NCBI RefSeq assembly: GCF_000309385.1
Contig: NZ_JH976538.1
Location: 511,672 to 575,671, forward strand
Length of the DNA stretch: 64,000 nt
Direction of reading: 5' to 3'
Origin: Nodosilinea nodulosa PCC 7104
GTDB taxonomy: Bacteria > Cyanobacteriota > Cyanobacteriia > Phormidesmidales > Phormidesmidaceae
The stretch's first letter is position 1. The number at the start of each line of letters is the position of its first letter. Of the stretch, positions 8,408-15,531 are shown in pieces. The notes beneath the pieces were generated by a model that was not told the DNA's origin, did not search any database, and saw nothing but the letters and a program-made list of their open reading frames with translations. Position numbers and translations under genes: made by a program.

Positions 8408-8782
8408 ATGAAACGTATCATTCTTTCCATTCTGTCTGCTGCTGCTGTCGTGGGTGCCGTTGCCCCAATGGCCAATGCTATGCCTAATCGACTTGACAAT
8501 CTGCATCAGGCCAACCTCAACGGTGTTTATCTTAACCCTAGATCAGCCGATGCTACCCATCAAACACCAGGGCAAACTCAGTCCGTACAGCAGGCTAGCC
8601 CTAGTCGTCTTGACCAACTGCGTCAGGCAGGTTTAGACGGGGTCTATCTTAACCCCAGACAAGTTGATGTAGCCAATCAAGGTAGCCAGGATACACATAA
8701 CGTGCTAGTCCAAACTCAGCAAAACCAACAGCCTATTTCAAAATTGATGGCCTTACATTCTACCAATGTAGCCAATCGCTAG
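8408..8782 (+). CDS. Secreted repeat protein, paralogue 1
   Basis: Predicted exported protein of 124 residues. The signal peptide ends near ANA-MP (about 24). The mature chain carries two copies of an 18-residue motif, RLDxLxQAxLxGVYLNPR, at 28-45 and 67-84, separated by a Q/T/S-rich linker. The gene at 10127 encodes a paralogue with the same signal peptide, spacing and promoter. I do not recognise the family; the motif could be a peptide-binding or surface-binding module. AAGG stands before the ATG. A strong hairpin follows the stop. Confidence 0.8.
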   Translation: MKRIILSILSAAAVVGAVAPMANAMPNRLDNLHQANLNGVYLNPRSADATHQTPGQTQSVQQASPSRLDQLRQAGLDGVYLNPRQVDVANQGSQDTHNVLVQTQQNQQPISKLMALHSTNVANR

Positions 8783-8828
8783 GCTGAATTGAGGTGATAC
8801 TAAGGCTCATTCTTTAATCTTTAGTAAT

Positions 8829-8863
8829 GGCTGGCATATTTCTGCCAGCCAATTTACTTAACT
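8829..8863 (+). terminator. Hairpin terminator after secreted paralogue 1
   Basis: Perfect 8-bp stem GGCTGGCA / TGCCAGCC with a six-base loop, followed by AATTTACTTAACTTT. It is 47 bases after the stop. The T-rich run is interrupted, so termination may be partial and allow read-through into the membrane-protein gene. Confidence 0.6.
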
Positions 8864-8893
8864 TTCTGGCTCTTGATCACGTCAGACTAAAGC
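8862..8893 (+). promoter_or_regulatory. Degenerate operator before the COG4705-type gene
   Basis: CTTTC-TGGCTC-TTGAT, 10 bases, TAAAGC. Period and spacer agree with the regulon sites, but the first half-site matches at only two of five bases and the -10 is poor. It is listed because the gene it precedes has a paralogue with a good site at 14785. Confidence 0.3.
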
Positions 8894-8970
8894 CCATGTT
8901 GAAGTGGCAGCCTCATACTGCTGCAAGGTATTTCAGGGTTCAAATCAACTAACTCCTTTGGGAAAATAAG

Positions 8971-9735
8971 ATGAACAAGGTTGCAGAAGTCACTATTTAT
9001 TTCTGGATCATGAAGATCCTGGCAACGACCCTTGGCGAGACAGCAGGCGATTTCATTTCGATGTCGCTGGGCCTGGGATATTACGTTGGCTTCGCGATCA
9101 CATTTTCGATTCTGACAGTTATTCTGTTTACTCAGATTAAAGCCGATCGATATCGTCCGATTCTCTACTGGACGGCCATCATTGCTACAACCACAGCCGG
9201 AACCGAAGTTTCTGACCTGATGGATCGCTCTCTAGGGCTTGGCTACGCCGTAGGTTCATTAATCTTAGTCGCAGGTTTACTCGCTGCACTAACAATTTGG
9301 TACTACAGAGATCGAGATTTGAGCGTTTATCCCATTTTCAAAAAGGATGGGGAGACAATGTATTGGCTAGCGATCGTATTCTCCAATAGCTTAGGGACAG
9401 CCTTTGGCGATTTTCTGACGAGCAACCTTGGGCTGAGCTATATACATGGTGCATTTGTAACGGCCAGCGTTATTGGTATAGTCATTGCTCTACATTATTG
9501 GACGCAATTAAACGATATCCTACTGTTTTGGGTGGCGTTTATATTCACACGCCCTTTCGGGGCCACGTTTGGGGATTTTCTCACCAAACCTATCAACACT
9601 GGGGGGCTTAATTTGCCCAGGAGTTATGCTTCGGTAGTTACCTTGCTTTTACTCGCAACCATTCTATTCTTTTCAATGCAGAGTGAGAAACGAAAGCTTA
9701 GCCCCGTGCGTAAACCCCACAAAATTCGCTATTAA
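8971..9735 (+). CDS. COG4705-type integral membrane protein, copy 1
   Basis: Integral membrane protein of 254 residues, about eight helices. It consists of four repeats of about 60 residues, each holding a short acidic motif: GETAGD (22-27), GTEVSD (77-82), GTAFGD (142-147) and GATFGD (197-202). Each motif is followed by a helix pair. The pattern is that of uncharacterised membrane proteins grouped as COG4705. The conserved D/E residues inside the helices would suit cation binding or transport; this is inference. A paralogue is encoded at 13852. The gene follows secreted paralogue 1 and is closed by a strong terminator. Confidence 0.82.
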   Translation: MNKVAEVTIYFWIMKILATTLGETAGDFISMSLGLGYYVGFAITFSILTVILFTQIKADRYRPILYWTAIIATTTAGTEVSDLMDRSLGLGYAVGSLILVAGLLAALTIWYYRDRDLSVYPIFKKDGETMYWLAIVFSNSLGTAFGDFLTSNLGLSYIHGAFVTASVIGIVIALHYWTQLNDILLFWVAFIFTRPFGATFGDFLTKPINTGGLNLPRSYASVVTLLLLATILFFSMQSEKRKLSPVRKPHKIRY

Positions 9736-9767
9736 ATCGAAGATACATTAAGTCTTTAAGAGACTGT

Positions 9768-9813
9768 AGGATGCTCCAAAGCTTTTGTAGCGGTTGGAGC
9801 ATCCTGTCTTTTT
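9768..9813 (+). terminator. Rho-independent terminator after COG4705-type gene
   Basis: Perfect 12-bp stem AGGATGCTCCAA / TTGGAGCATCCT with a 14-base loop, followed by GTCTTTTTG. It lies 33 bases after the stop. Confidence 0.85.
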
Positions 9814-9956
9814 GTATATATCTATTTTTCAGAAAACACTATTCCATGCCAAATTTTCTTCAAAAGTATCTTTACCTCAGAGTAAATTCTGGCTATTTAT
9901 TGACATATACAATGCATCTAGTTTCTGAGCCATACTTTTTGAGAAGGCCCTATATC

Positions 9957-9988
9957 TTGCATAGTTCTTGACAATTCGCTTCTATATT
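9957..9988 (+). promoter_or_regulatory. Direct-repeat operator and -10 box, second secreted repeat protein
   Basis: TTGCA-TAGTTC-TTGAC, 10 bases, TATATT. It shares its downstream bases with the site at 8236. The start codon at 10127 is 138 bases further on, nearly the same leader length as in paralogue 1. Confidence 0.75.
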
Positions 9989-10126
9989 AAGAGACATAGG
10001 GAAAGGTTAGATACTAACTCCACTCTCTTCAAATCCTAGCTAACTCAATGAGTGGAAAAAACTTTAAGCACATACGCTTAACTCCTTTGCCCAAATGCTG
10101 TTCACTTTTAAAGAAGGTATAACACT

Positions 10127-10492
10127 ATGAAACGCTTCATCTTTTCCGTTTTGTCTGCTGCTGCTGTCGTTGGTGCCGTTGCCCCAATAGCCAATGCAAT
10201 GCCCACCCGTCTCGAGAATCTGCGTCAAGCCAATCTCAATGACGTCTATCTGAGCCCAAGACAAGCTGATGCGCCCCATCCAGCGTTAAGCCAGGGTCAG
10301 CCCACCCAACAGGCCAATTCAAGCCGCCCTGAGCAGATACGCCAAGCTCACTTTAATGATGTTCATCTAAACTCAATGCCAGACCGTCAAGTTAGACAGG
10401 GTGCTCAAGGAACATCGGCCCAAACTCAGAGAGACCAACAGCCTAGTTCAAGGATGCAAAGGATGCACCTCGAAGACATAGGTAAGCGCTAG
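10127..10492 (+). CDS. Secreted repeat protein, paralogue 2
   Basis: Predicted exported protein of 121 residues, closely similar to the protein encoded at 8408 over the signal peptide (MKRFIFSVLSAAAVVGAVAP) and the first repeat (RLENLRQANLNDVYLSPR, 28-45). The second repeat (67-84) is degenerate, having lost the LNPR end. The tail is basic and Q-rich. The duplicated promoter and the matching gene structure show that gene and promoter were copied together, after which the second repeat diverged. A terminator follows. Function unknown. Confidence 0.8.
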   Translation: MKRFIFSVLSAAAVVGAVAPIANAMPTRLENLRQANLNDVYLSPRQADAPHPALSQGQPTQQANSSRPEQIRQAHFNDVHLNSMPDRQVRQGAQGTSAQTQRDQQPSSRMQRMHLEDIGKR

Positions 10493-10532
10493 ATTAGACT
10501 CAACAAACGTTCTCACACTTCAACACACAAAT

Positions 10533-10563
10533 AAATGCCCCAGAGAATCTCTAGGGCATTTTC
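10533..10563 (+). terminator. Hairpin terminator after secreted paralogue 2
   Basis: AATGCCCcAGAGA / TCTCTaGGGCATT with one internal mismatch, followed by TTCTT. It is 40 bases after the stop. Confidence 0.7.
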
Positions 10564-10650
10564 TTATTAAAGTAACCTTCCTACAATCTGAAAGGCAGTT
10601 TTGATTTAAAGCGACCATCGATGGAATGATTGTCCTGTAAGCCTTATAGG

Positions 10651-10680
10651 CTCGTTGCTAAAACTATCCGGAGTATTGTT
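10651..10680 (+). repeat. Half of a dispersed MITE-like repeat
   Basis: TCGTTGCTAAAACTATCCGG and the following GAGTATTGTT resemble the right ends of the elements at 18345-18559 (TCGTTGCCCGCTAAAAACTG, then TCCGGAGTGTTGTC). No left arm is present, so this is a remnant. Confidence 0.45.
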
Positions 10681-10718
10681 ACTGAGTCAACGTTTAAGAT
10701 GTATGCTCTCAAACTGCT

Positions 10719-11423
10719 TTAGGTAGGTGGCATGCCCTTCAAGTACTGTAAGCGCAACAAGGCGACGCAAGCCATTACCCATAAAAAGCCCACACTGTAC
10801 CCAGCGATAACATCGGTGGGCCAATGCACGCCTAGATAAAGCCGACTAAAGCCGATCGCCGCAATTAGGAAACAGGCTAGTCCATAAACCAGACGCTTAT
10901 ATTTTGGGAACTGCGTCGCCAGTAGGTAGGCAGAAAACCCATACAGCACCATTGATCCTAGGGCATGGCCGCTGGGGTAGCTAAACGTTTTTTCTGAAAT
11001 CAGCAGCGGCCAGAGTTGGGGACGGGGTTTGCCAAAGGCAAGCTTTAGGCCAGTACTTAGAATAGTGCCTCCTAAACAGGCTAGGGTAAACACCTTAGCC
11101 TCTTGGCGAAGGCGTCGCCACCACAGCAGTATTAATACAGCAAGTGCTAGAGGAATAACAAAGCTAGGATTGCCAAGGCGAGTAATCCCTAGCATTAGCT
11201 GATCTAGCCTTGGATTCGCAAACTGATGAATCCAGAGCAGAATAGTTGTATCAAACGCAAAAGCCTCTTGCTCCCAGACCTCTTCAGAGAGCTTAGCCAA
11301 TAAAAAGATGATTAGTAGACAGAGCCCTAACCCTGCTGTGCTGATGAGAGCAAGTAGTGGGGCTATTCGAGGATAAAATCGTGCTAACCAGAAGTTAGCT
11401 AGTCGATGTAGAAAAGAATGCAT
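10719..11423 (-). CDS. PAP2-family phosphatase, membrane bound
   Basis: Integral membrane lipid phosphatase of the PAP2 superfamily, 234 residues and about six helices. All three catalytic motifs are present: KLAFGKPRP, YPSGHA and SRLYLGVHWPTDVIAG. Members dephosphorylate phosphatidic acid, phosphatidylglycerol phosphate or undecaprenyl diphosphate. With UppP 5 kb away, a role in envelope lipid recycling is plausible. A partial copy of the regulon operator lies 75 bases before the start. Confidence 0.9.
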   Translation of the reverse strand: MHSFLHRLANFWLARFYPRIAPLLALISTAGLGLCLLIIFLLAKLSEEVWEQEAFAFDTTILLWIHQFANPRLDQLMLGITRLGNPSFVIPLALAVLILLWWRRLRQEAKVFTLACLGGTILSTGLKLAFGKPRPQLWPLLISEKTFSYPSGHALGSMVLYGFSAYLLATQFPKYKRLVYGLACFLIAAIGFSRLYLGVHWPTDVIAGYSVGFLWVMACVALLRLQYLKGMPPT

Positions 11424-11498
11424 CGTCAGTATTGGAAATTAAAGTGCAAGTGATAGCCAATATTTACAGCGGTAAGAGTGACCTCCTTGATGGTTAGG

Positions 11499-11514
11499 CT
11501 CAAGAACTAAGAAA
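11499..11514 (-). promoter_or_regulatory. Partial operator upstream of the PAP2 gene
   Basis: On the minus strand, TTTCT-TAGTTC-TTGAG. The second half-site and the spacer fit the regulon consensus; the first does not, and no -10 stands at the expected distance. It may be a weak or decayed site. Confidence 0.35.
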
Positions 11515-12218
11515 CTTACTGCTCAAGTGCTTGATAATTTTTGACCGTCAGTGGGAATTGAATTTAGCACGTATGCGGCAGTAGTTGAGCAAGATGCGTC
11601 GGTAGCAGTCAGACTCTAAAGAGTTTGTCGCGATCGCAGCTTCTTTAATCGGTGTCGACGCAGAGCTGAGGGTTTTTATCCTGGAGCACTGGGTAAGTTG
11701 GATGGGCTCAAGCTGCTTGTATCTCGCCACTCCATTTGCGAATAGTCACCATGACGCTGGCAGGCGGTATTGCCGCTTTAGGGTCGCGCCCTCGGGCAAG
11801 GAGCCCGGTGGGCGCATCCCAGTCTTGTAAGTCTAGGGATGAGACGTTTTTCAAAGCCCTTGATTTTCGTAGATCTGACGACTACGCATTTGTACTTATT
11901 GCAAAACTGGGATGCACCCAGCCCGGTACAGCCACCGCTGCCCTGTCCACCCAGCTCAGTGGCTGACTATCAAGTACTATCATCTACGCCCTAGTTGAGA
12001 TGGGGGCTTTTTTTAGTAAAGCTATTCACGCACCTGTATTAAGAGAAAGACAGTGCTTTGCCTGCAATACTTGCGTGACAAAAAGCTTGTACGCCCTATT
12101 CATAGGGAAACCTCCATACGTAGGACATCTCAAAGTAAATGCGGGGTAGAGGCTTGCCCTATCCCGCATTTGCTGATTTTTACCTACAGGGTCTTACCAA
12201 TTTAAAGACCTGATGCCA
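11515..12218. other. Gene-free stretch with an inverted repeat and two hairpins
   Basis: I find no credible gene here; the longest frames lack ribosome binding sites and family features. It holds a diverged inverted repeat whose arms (near 11801-11823 and 11908-11933) share GCATCCCAGT / ACTGGGATGC. A weak hairpin at about 11971-12014 has CATCT / AGATG arms and precedes CTTTTTTT. A longer hairpin at 12137-12171 has AAATGCGGG / CCCGCATTT arms, precedes GATTTTT and may also stop convergent transcription. Confidence 0.5.
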
Positions 12219-12515
12219 TCAATTGACGTTGCTCGGTTTGTTAGGATTCAAAACGGGGTTAATTGCTCGCTCGGTCAGACTAGGATTTTGAGGATTAGAA
12301 TGACTTTTTGTGGTAATGGGAAACATCCCAGGGGCAGGGGCATGAGGCTTTTCGCCAAGCATTTGTGCCTCTCTTGACGGTAGTTCTCCTCGTACACCGT
12401 GGCTACCCATAGAGGCCTGAGCTGTACCTGTAAAACTAGCCATAGGTACAAGTAATGCTGCTGCTGTCATACCACTTAAAACGTATCGTTTAGCCGAGAA
12501 TTTCTGGGTTTTCAT
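12219..12515 (-). CDS. Small secreted protein, proline- and asparagine-rich
   Basis: Predicted exported protein of 98 residues. The signal peptide is about 1-33 (basic start, core ending TAQA). The mature part is P/N/S-rich (HAPAPGMFPI, NPVLNPNKPSN) and has no recognised domain. The ATG at 12515 is preferred to one 120 bases upstream because only it gives a normal signal peptide. Upstream, at about 12585-12610, is a poor version of the regulon site with a 10-bp rather than 11-bp period and a TACACT box. Function unknown. Confidence 0.65.
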   Translation of the reverse strand: MKTQKFSAKRYVLSGMTAAALLVPMASFTGTAQASMGSHGVRGELPSREAQMLGEKPHAPAPGMFPITTKSHSNPQNPSLTERAINPVLNPNKPSNVN

Positions 12516-12720
12516 TAAGGAGATGTCCTTTTCTTTCAACAGTACTATTATGAAATACTGATATAGCAATCTTGCTTCATTCCTGTGTCGATCTAGTGTA
12601 TCAACCACTATCAAAACTCGTCGCTTAATTAGCATTATCCTGGCAGCAAAAAACCCTAAGTAGTCAGAATTTATGTCATCATCTGACTACCACCAGGAAA
12701 TTTATACGGCACTTTCCACT

Positions 12721-12792
12721 CTAGTGAGGTGCAAATTAAGATTTGGAATTGTCGTACAGCAAGGGCTTAGGTCTTTTGCTTTACCTCACTAG
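12721..12792. repeat. 72-bp element with 10-bp inverted ends
   Basis: Perfect terminal arms CTAGTGAGGT and ACCTCACTAG surround a 52-base non-coding core. Just before it, at about 12660-12688, is a separate hairpin TAGTCAGA / TCTGACTA. Size and arms suggest a minimal MITE or a remnant of IS ends. Nothing else is recognised between 12636 and 13029. Confidence 0.5.
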
Positions 12793-13029
12793 GCTGAAAA
12801 GGGCTGTGACGACATTTAGAGTCTCCTAATAGTCAACTTCTCGATGATAAATTTTCGATTTTTCTCAGGTAAGAAATTTTTAGTAGATCACATTAGTAGC
12901 GAATTAAGCTGTCAGGCTAGATTTTTCCCATAGGCTCATTCTGGCGTTGTATACATCTATTTTAGACTTATGTAGAATGATCTTTTTCACTTCTTGATAA
13001 ACTTATAAAGCATCCTCTTAAGTTCTTGC

Positions 13030-13218
13030 TTAGCGTCTTAAGTTGTAGATTACTTTTTCCAGATACCACTGGTCTGTATGGCCAGGGTGGTTTCTCTTTT
13101 CATATGCAATTAGGCGATCGGCCGTATCCTGATTGCTGTGAACTATGGTCAGTAGCTCCCGCCGCAATCGCTCATTAGTCGAACCTTGAAGAAATCTATT
13201 AATAAGATTAGTAGCCAT
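13030..13218 (-). CDS. Small hypothetical protein, 62 residues
   Basis: Short, soluble, charged protein with no signal peptide or membrane segment. The sequence is helical and ends in a basic tail (YLEKVIYNLRR). I do not recognise a family. Its reality is supported by a full operator with a -10 box (13253-13284) 35 bases before the ATG, and by AAGGAG upstream of the start. It may be a cytoplasmic component of the same regulon. Confidence 0.6.
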   Translation of the reverse strand: MATNLINRFLQGSTNERLRRELLTIVHSNQDTADRLIAYEKRNHPGHTDQWYLEKVIYNLRR

Positions 13219-13252
13219 TTAGCTGAACTCCTTGATCTGAAGCGTTATCTTG

Positions 13253-13284
13253 ACTATAGATAACGACCGTCAAGAATTGGTCAA
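13253..13284 (-). promoter_or_regulatory. Direct-repeat operator and -10 box, 62-residue protein
   Basis: Minus strand: TTGAC-CAATTC-TTGAC, 10 bases, TATAGT. This is one of the best-conserved copies, with a -10 close to the consensus. Confidence 0.75.
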
Positions 13285-13346
13285 GATAGTGAGTTAGTGA
13301 ATTTTTGGCAAGCCTGCTCACCTGCTTATCATTGCTGCTGGCTGAC

Positions 13347-13855
13347 TCAAAATAATATCAACATGGCCACAGCTTGAATAGTTATGGCAAATCCGATCAG
13401 TCCAATCATGGTGCGGTCATACAACATTCCTATAAAGGCGCTACCGACAAACCAGGTCAAGCCATAGTCCACATATAACAATCTGAACTGATTCATGTAT
13501 GTAGGACGGGCATCTAAACCATGCAGGCAAGACGCTTGCCCTACGGCTTTTCACCATTCACGCAGGATTGCTATAGAAAATACCAAATGCATCATCCGGC
13601 GTCAGTTGGCACTAAGGCTACAATCAGCGCTTTCATAATTGATTCTTGGATACCTATACCAATGCGCCAAAGCATCATTTCTAATAGAGCCATGGATACA
13701 TTGCTAAGAAAGCTAGTGGCACAGCCTGCCTGCTCCGCCACTAACAGCACGGCTGCGGCTTCCCAGCGTCCGGTTAAAGCCAGCAGCATAATTGCTCCCG
13801 TATTGATGGTGTAGCCCAAAATCATGAAATCAAGCTGAATTGCGCTGTTAATCAA
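13347..13855 (-). pseudogene. MFS transporter remnant, broken by a MITE
   Basis: The C-terminal half of a major facilitator family transporter in pieces. The first piece (13592-13855) reads GYTINTGAIMLLALTGRWE and later GIGIQESIMKALIVALVP. After a frameshift, AFGIF is visible near 13580. A 100-bp inserted repeat follows, and the last piece (13347-13496) reads LTWFVGSAFIGMLYDRTM. Together they follow the order of MFS proteins with GLxESI, RG.AYGIFN and G..WFxGS..G.LYD motifs. The N-terminal half is absent. The first codon (TTG) overlaps the stop of the membrane-protein gene, which suggests that an operon once existed. Confidence 0.7.
13474..13575. mobile_element. IS630-type MITE inserted in the MFS remnant
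   Basis: About 100 bp with inverted ends TATAACAATC and GATTGCTATA. The interior has the palindrome GGCAAGACGCTTGCC. The ends match those of the IS630-type element at 22178 (TATAGCAATCC), so that transposase could have moved it in trans. It splits the MFS reading frame. Confidence 0.6.
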
Positions 13856-14643
13856 TTATCAACTAGCTCTTCTCCGACTCTAATCTGATCTTTTCGAGTG
13901 ACGGATAAGTAAACAATCAGAATTAAAATTGTAGTGAGAAAGATCATGCTGGTTCCTACGGTACCAAAGCCAAGACCACCATTGGTAACCGGCTGCGAGA
14001 GTAAATCACCTGTAGAGGCTCCCAGAGGTCGAGTCAGGATGTAAGCTAGCCAAAACGCCAAGATTTCGTTCATATGAAGGAAGTAGTCGGCGGCGGCAAC
14101 AAGCGCGATCGCCGCACCAAAGACCAAGGCTGACTGGAAATAGCCCAGTCCAGAGGCCTCGGCCAGCAGATCTCCAGCTGCCGTCCCTAAAGCGAAGGTA
14201 AAGAAAATAGTAGCCCAGTAAAATAGCTCTCTTTTAGCGGTACGGATAGAGTGCATTGCCAGTGTTTTTTCGCTTAAGTACCAGGCAGCAAAAACTACAG
14301 CTAGGGCAAGGCTGAAACCTATGGTAGCTGCTAGCTTAGTAACCCCAAGGTTATCCACCAATAAATCTGTAATCAACGTCCCAACAATGCTAACCAAAAC
14401 AACTACTAGCCAATAATTTGCTGGGATATATCGCTTCAACCTAAACTGGTTTAAAAGTACCCCTATCAACAATCCGCTCATGATGTACGAGGTGATAACC
14501 AAGCCCAGATTGAGCGTTGCTGATAAAAAATCTGCGGCGGTTTCGCCGACTGTTGTAGCCATAATTTTAATAATCCAGAAGTAAAGCGTCACTTCTGGGA
14601 CTCTGACGAGTTGCTTTGGAACGGTGTCTAGAGTGCTCTCCAC
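13852..14643 (-). CDS. COG4705-type integral membrane protein, copy 2
   Basis: Membrane protein of 263 residues, paralogous to the one at 8971. The same four acidic motifs occur at the same spacing: GETAAD (33-38), GTLITD (88-93), GTAAGD (153-158) and GASTGD (208-213), each before a pair of helices. The GTG start is chosen because AGGAG stands 8 bases before it. A long leader with a strong hairpin separates it from its operator at 14785. The last bases overlap the MFS remnant. Function unknown; the repeated D/E motifs hint at ion handling. Confidence 0.82.
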   Translation of the reverse strand: MESTLDTVPKQLVRVPEVTLYFWIIKIMATTVGETAADFLSATLNLGLVITSYIMSGLLIGVLLNQFRLKRYIPANYWLVVVLVSIVGTLITDLLVDNLGVTKLAATIGFSLALAVVFAAWYLSEKTLAMHSIRTAKRELFYWATIFFTFALGTAAGDLLAEASGLGYFQSALVFGAAIALVAAADYFLHMNEILAFWLAYILTRPLGASTGDLLSQPVTNGGLGFGTVGTSMIFLTTILILIVYLSVTRKDQIRVGEELVDN

Positions 14644-14697
14644 GATATTTTCTCCTGTTTGGGTTGCTTATGTTTTGATTAAAGGTCTTCAGATCAC

Positions 14698-14752
14698 CGC
14701 CAAGGAAGATAATCCCTGTCAAGATCTCAGATCTGATGGTAGCCTTGGCGGT
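14698..14752 (-). promoter_or_regulatory. Hairpin in the 5' leader of COG4705 copy 2
   Basis: Perfect 9-bp arms CCGCCAAGG / CCTTGGCGG enclose 37 bases that contain a second palindrome (AGATCTGAGATCT). With the predicted transcription start near 14779, this structure lies inside a leader of about 135 bases. It could be an RNA control element. I do not recognise any known riboswitch in it. Confidence 0.4.
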
Positions 14753-14784
14753 CAACCCGTTTGAATCCCTCTGAGTTCAGTCTG

Positions 14785-14816
14785 ACCATAGCAAGCAATC
14801 GTCAGGAACTCGTCAA
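14785..14816 (-). promoter_or_regulatory. Direct-repeat operator and -10 box, COG4705 copy 2
   Basis: Minus strand: TTGAC-GAGTTC-CTGAC, 10 bases, TATGGT. The second half-site has one change from consensus. Confidence 0.68.
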
Positions 14817-14961
14817 GATAGGTTTCCTGAGCCGAAAAATCTAGTTTTCAGTGTTCTAGCGCCGTTAAACACTCAGCCAAGAGTCTGTTTTGCCCGATCT
14901 AGCCCAGCTATTTCCGGGCTGCTCTCTTAGCCCATTATGCGAACCCTGCCGTACCTCCGGA

Positions 14962-15072
14962 TGGCTAATGGGATGTCGACGCTTGGTGCGAGACTACGAA
15001 AAGTTGCCGAAAACATCGGAAACCCTCATCTACTTGGCCATGATTCGTATCATGGTCAGGCGATTGGCATAA
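14962..15072 (+). pseudogene. IS5-family transposase, C-terminal fragment
   Basis: The frame ends ...RRLVRDYEKLP, then TSETLIYLAMIRIMVRRLA and a stop. This is the usual last block of IS5-family transposases (the region around the catalytic glutamate: R-R-L-x-x-D-Y-E). The rest of the gene is gone. It is not from the same end as the IS5 fragment at 44737, which is N-terminal. Confidence 0.65.
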
Positions 15073-15146
15073 TTTTTGACCCCGTCAGACTTTTCAAACG
15101 TCCTCTTACATGTAGCGCTATCAACGCTTTGATTCTGCAAGTTTAA

Positions 15147-15392
15147 CTAAAGATAGCTGATGCTACCAATCTCCTCTGTAGTGTCCTGATTTATAATCGG
15201 CAAATATTTCAGATCACCCTGTTTAAGTACAGTAGACAATATGCCAGTTTGTGAGTTCATTACATTAACTCTTGAGTAAGTTTCACTGATGAATCGTGAC
15301 CAGATAAAAATTGCCACAGGATTCTTTGCTAGGGAGTGAATCAAAGACAGTGTCTCAAATATATCCACAGAAGATAGTGAGGTGACATGCAT
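15147..15392 (-). CDS. Hypothetical protein, 81 residues
   Basis: Unrecognised short protein without signal peptide or clear membrane helix. The ATG at 15392 is chosen because an operator and -10-like box (15429-15460) lie just above it; the longer frame to 15449 would run into the operator. No good ribosome binding site is visible. It precedes nothing on its strand. Support comes mainly from the promoter, so the call is weak. Confidence 0.4.
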   Translation of the reverse strand: MHVTSLSSVDIFETLSLIHSLAKNPVAIFIWSRFISETYSRVNVMNSQTGILSTVLKQGDLKYLPIINQDTTEEIGSISYL

Positions 15393-15428
15393 GTCTCTGA
15401 AGGCAATCCAACCTTCTCTTGATACTTT

Positions 15429-15460
15429 TAATCTAAAACGGACGGTCAAGAACCCGACAA
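15429..15460 (-). promoter_or_regulatory. Direct-repeat operator before the 81-residue protein
   Basis: Minus strand: TTGTC-GGGTTC-TTGAC, 9 bases, TAGATT. The half-sites keep the 11-bp period; the -10 spacer is one base shorter than in the other copies. Confidence 0.62.
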
Positions 15461-15531
15461 GTTATAAGTATTCATGGTGGGCAGTTTAGTGCCCTTGTCT
15501 CTGACGGTGATCGCCGCACGCTAATCTCACT

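Noticed and set aside
11736..11966. 76-codon frame on the plus strand after the PAP2 gene
   Set aside because: It spans an inverted repeat, has no ribosome binding site and odd composition.
13521..13814. 97-codon plus-strand frame
   Set aside because: The complementary strand reads as an MFS remnant, which explains the open frame.
14698..14752. Leader hairpin as a yybP-ykoY manganese riboswitch
   Set aside because: The conserved sequence blocks of that riboswitch are not present.
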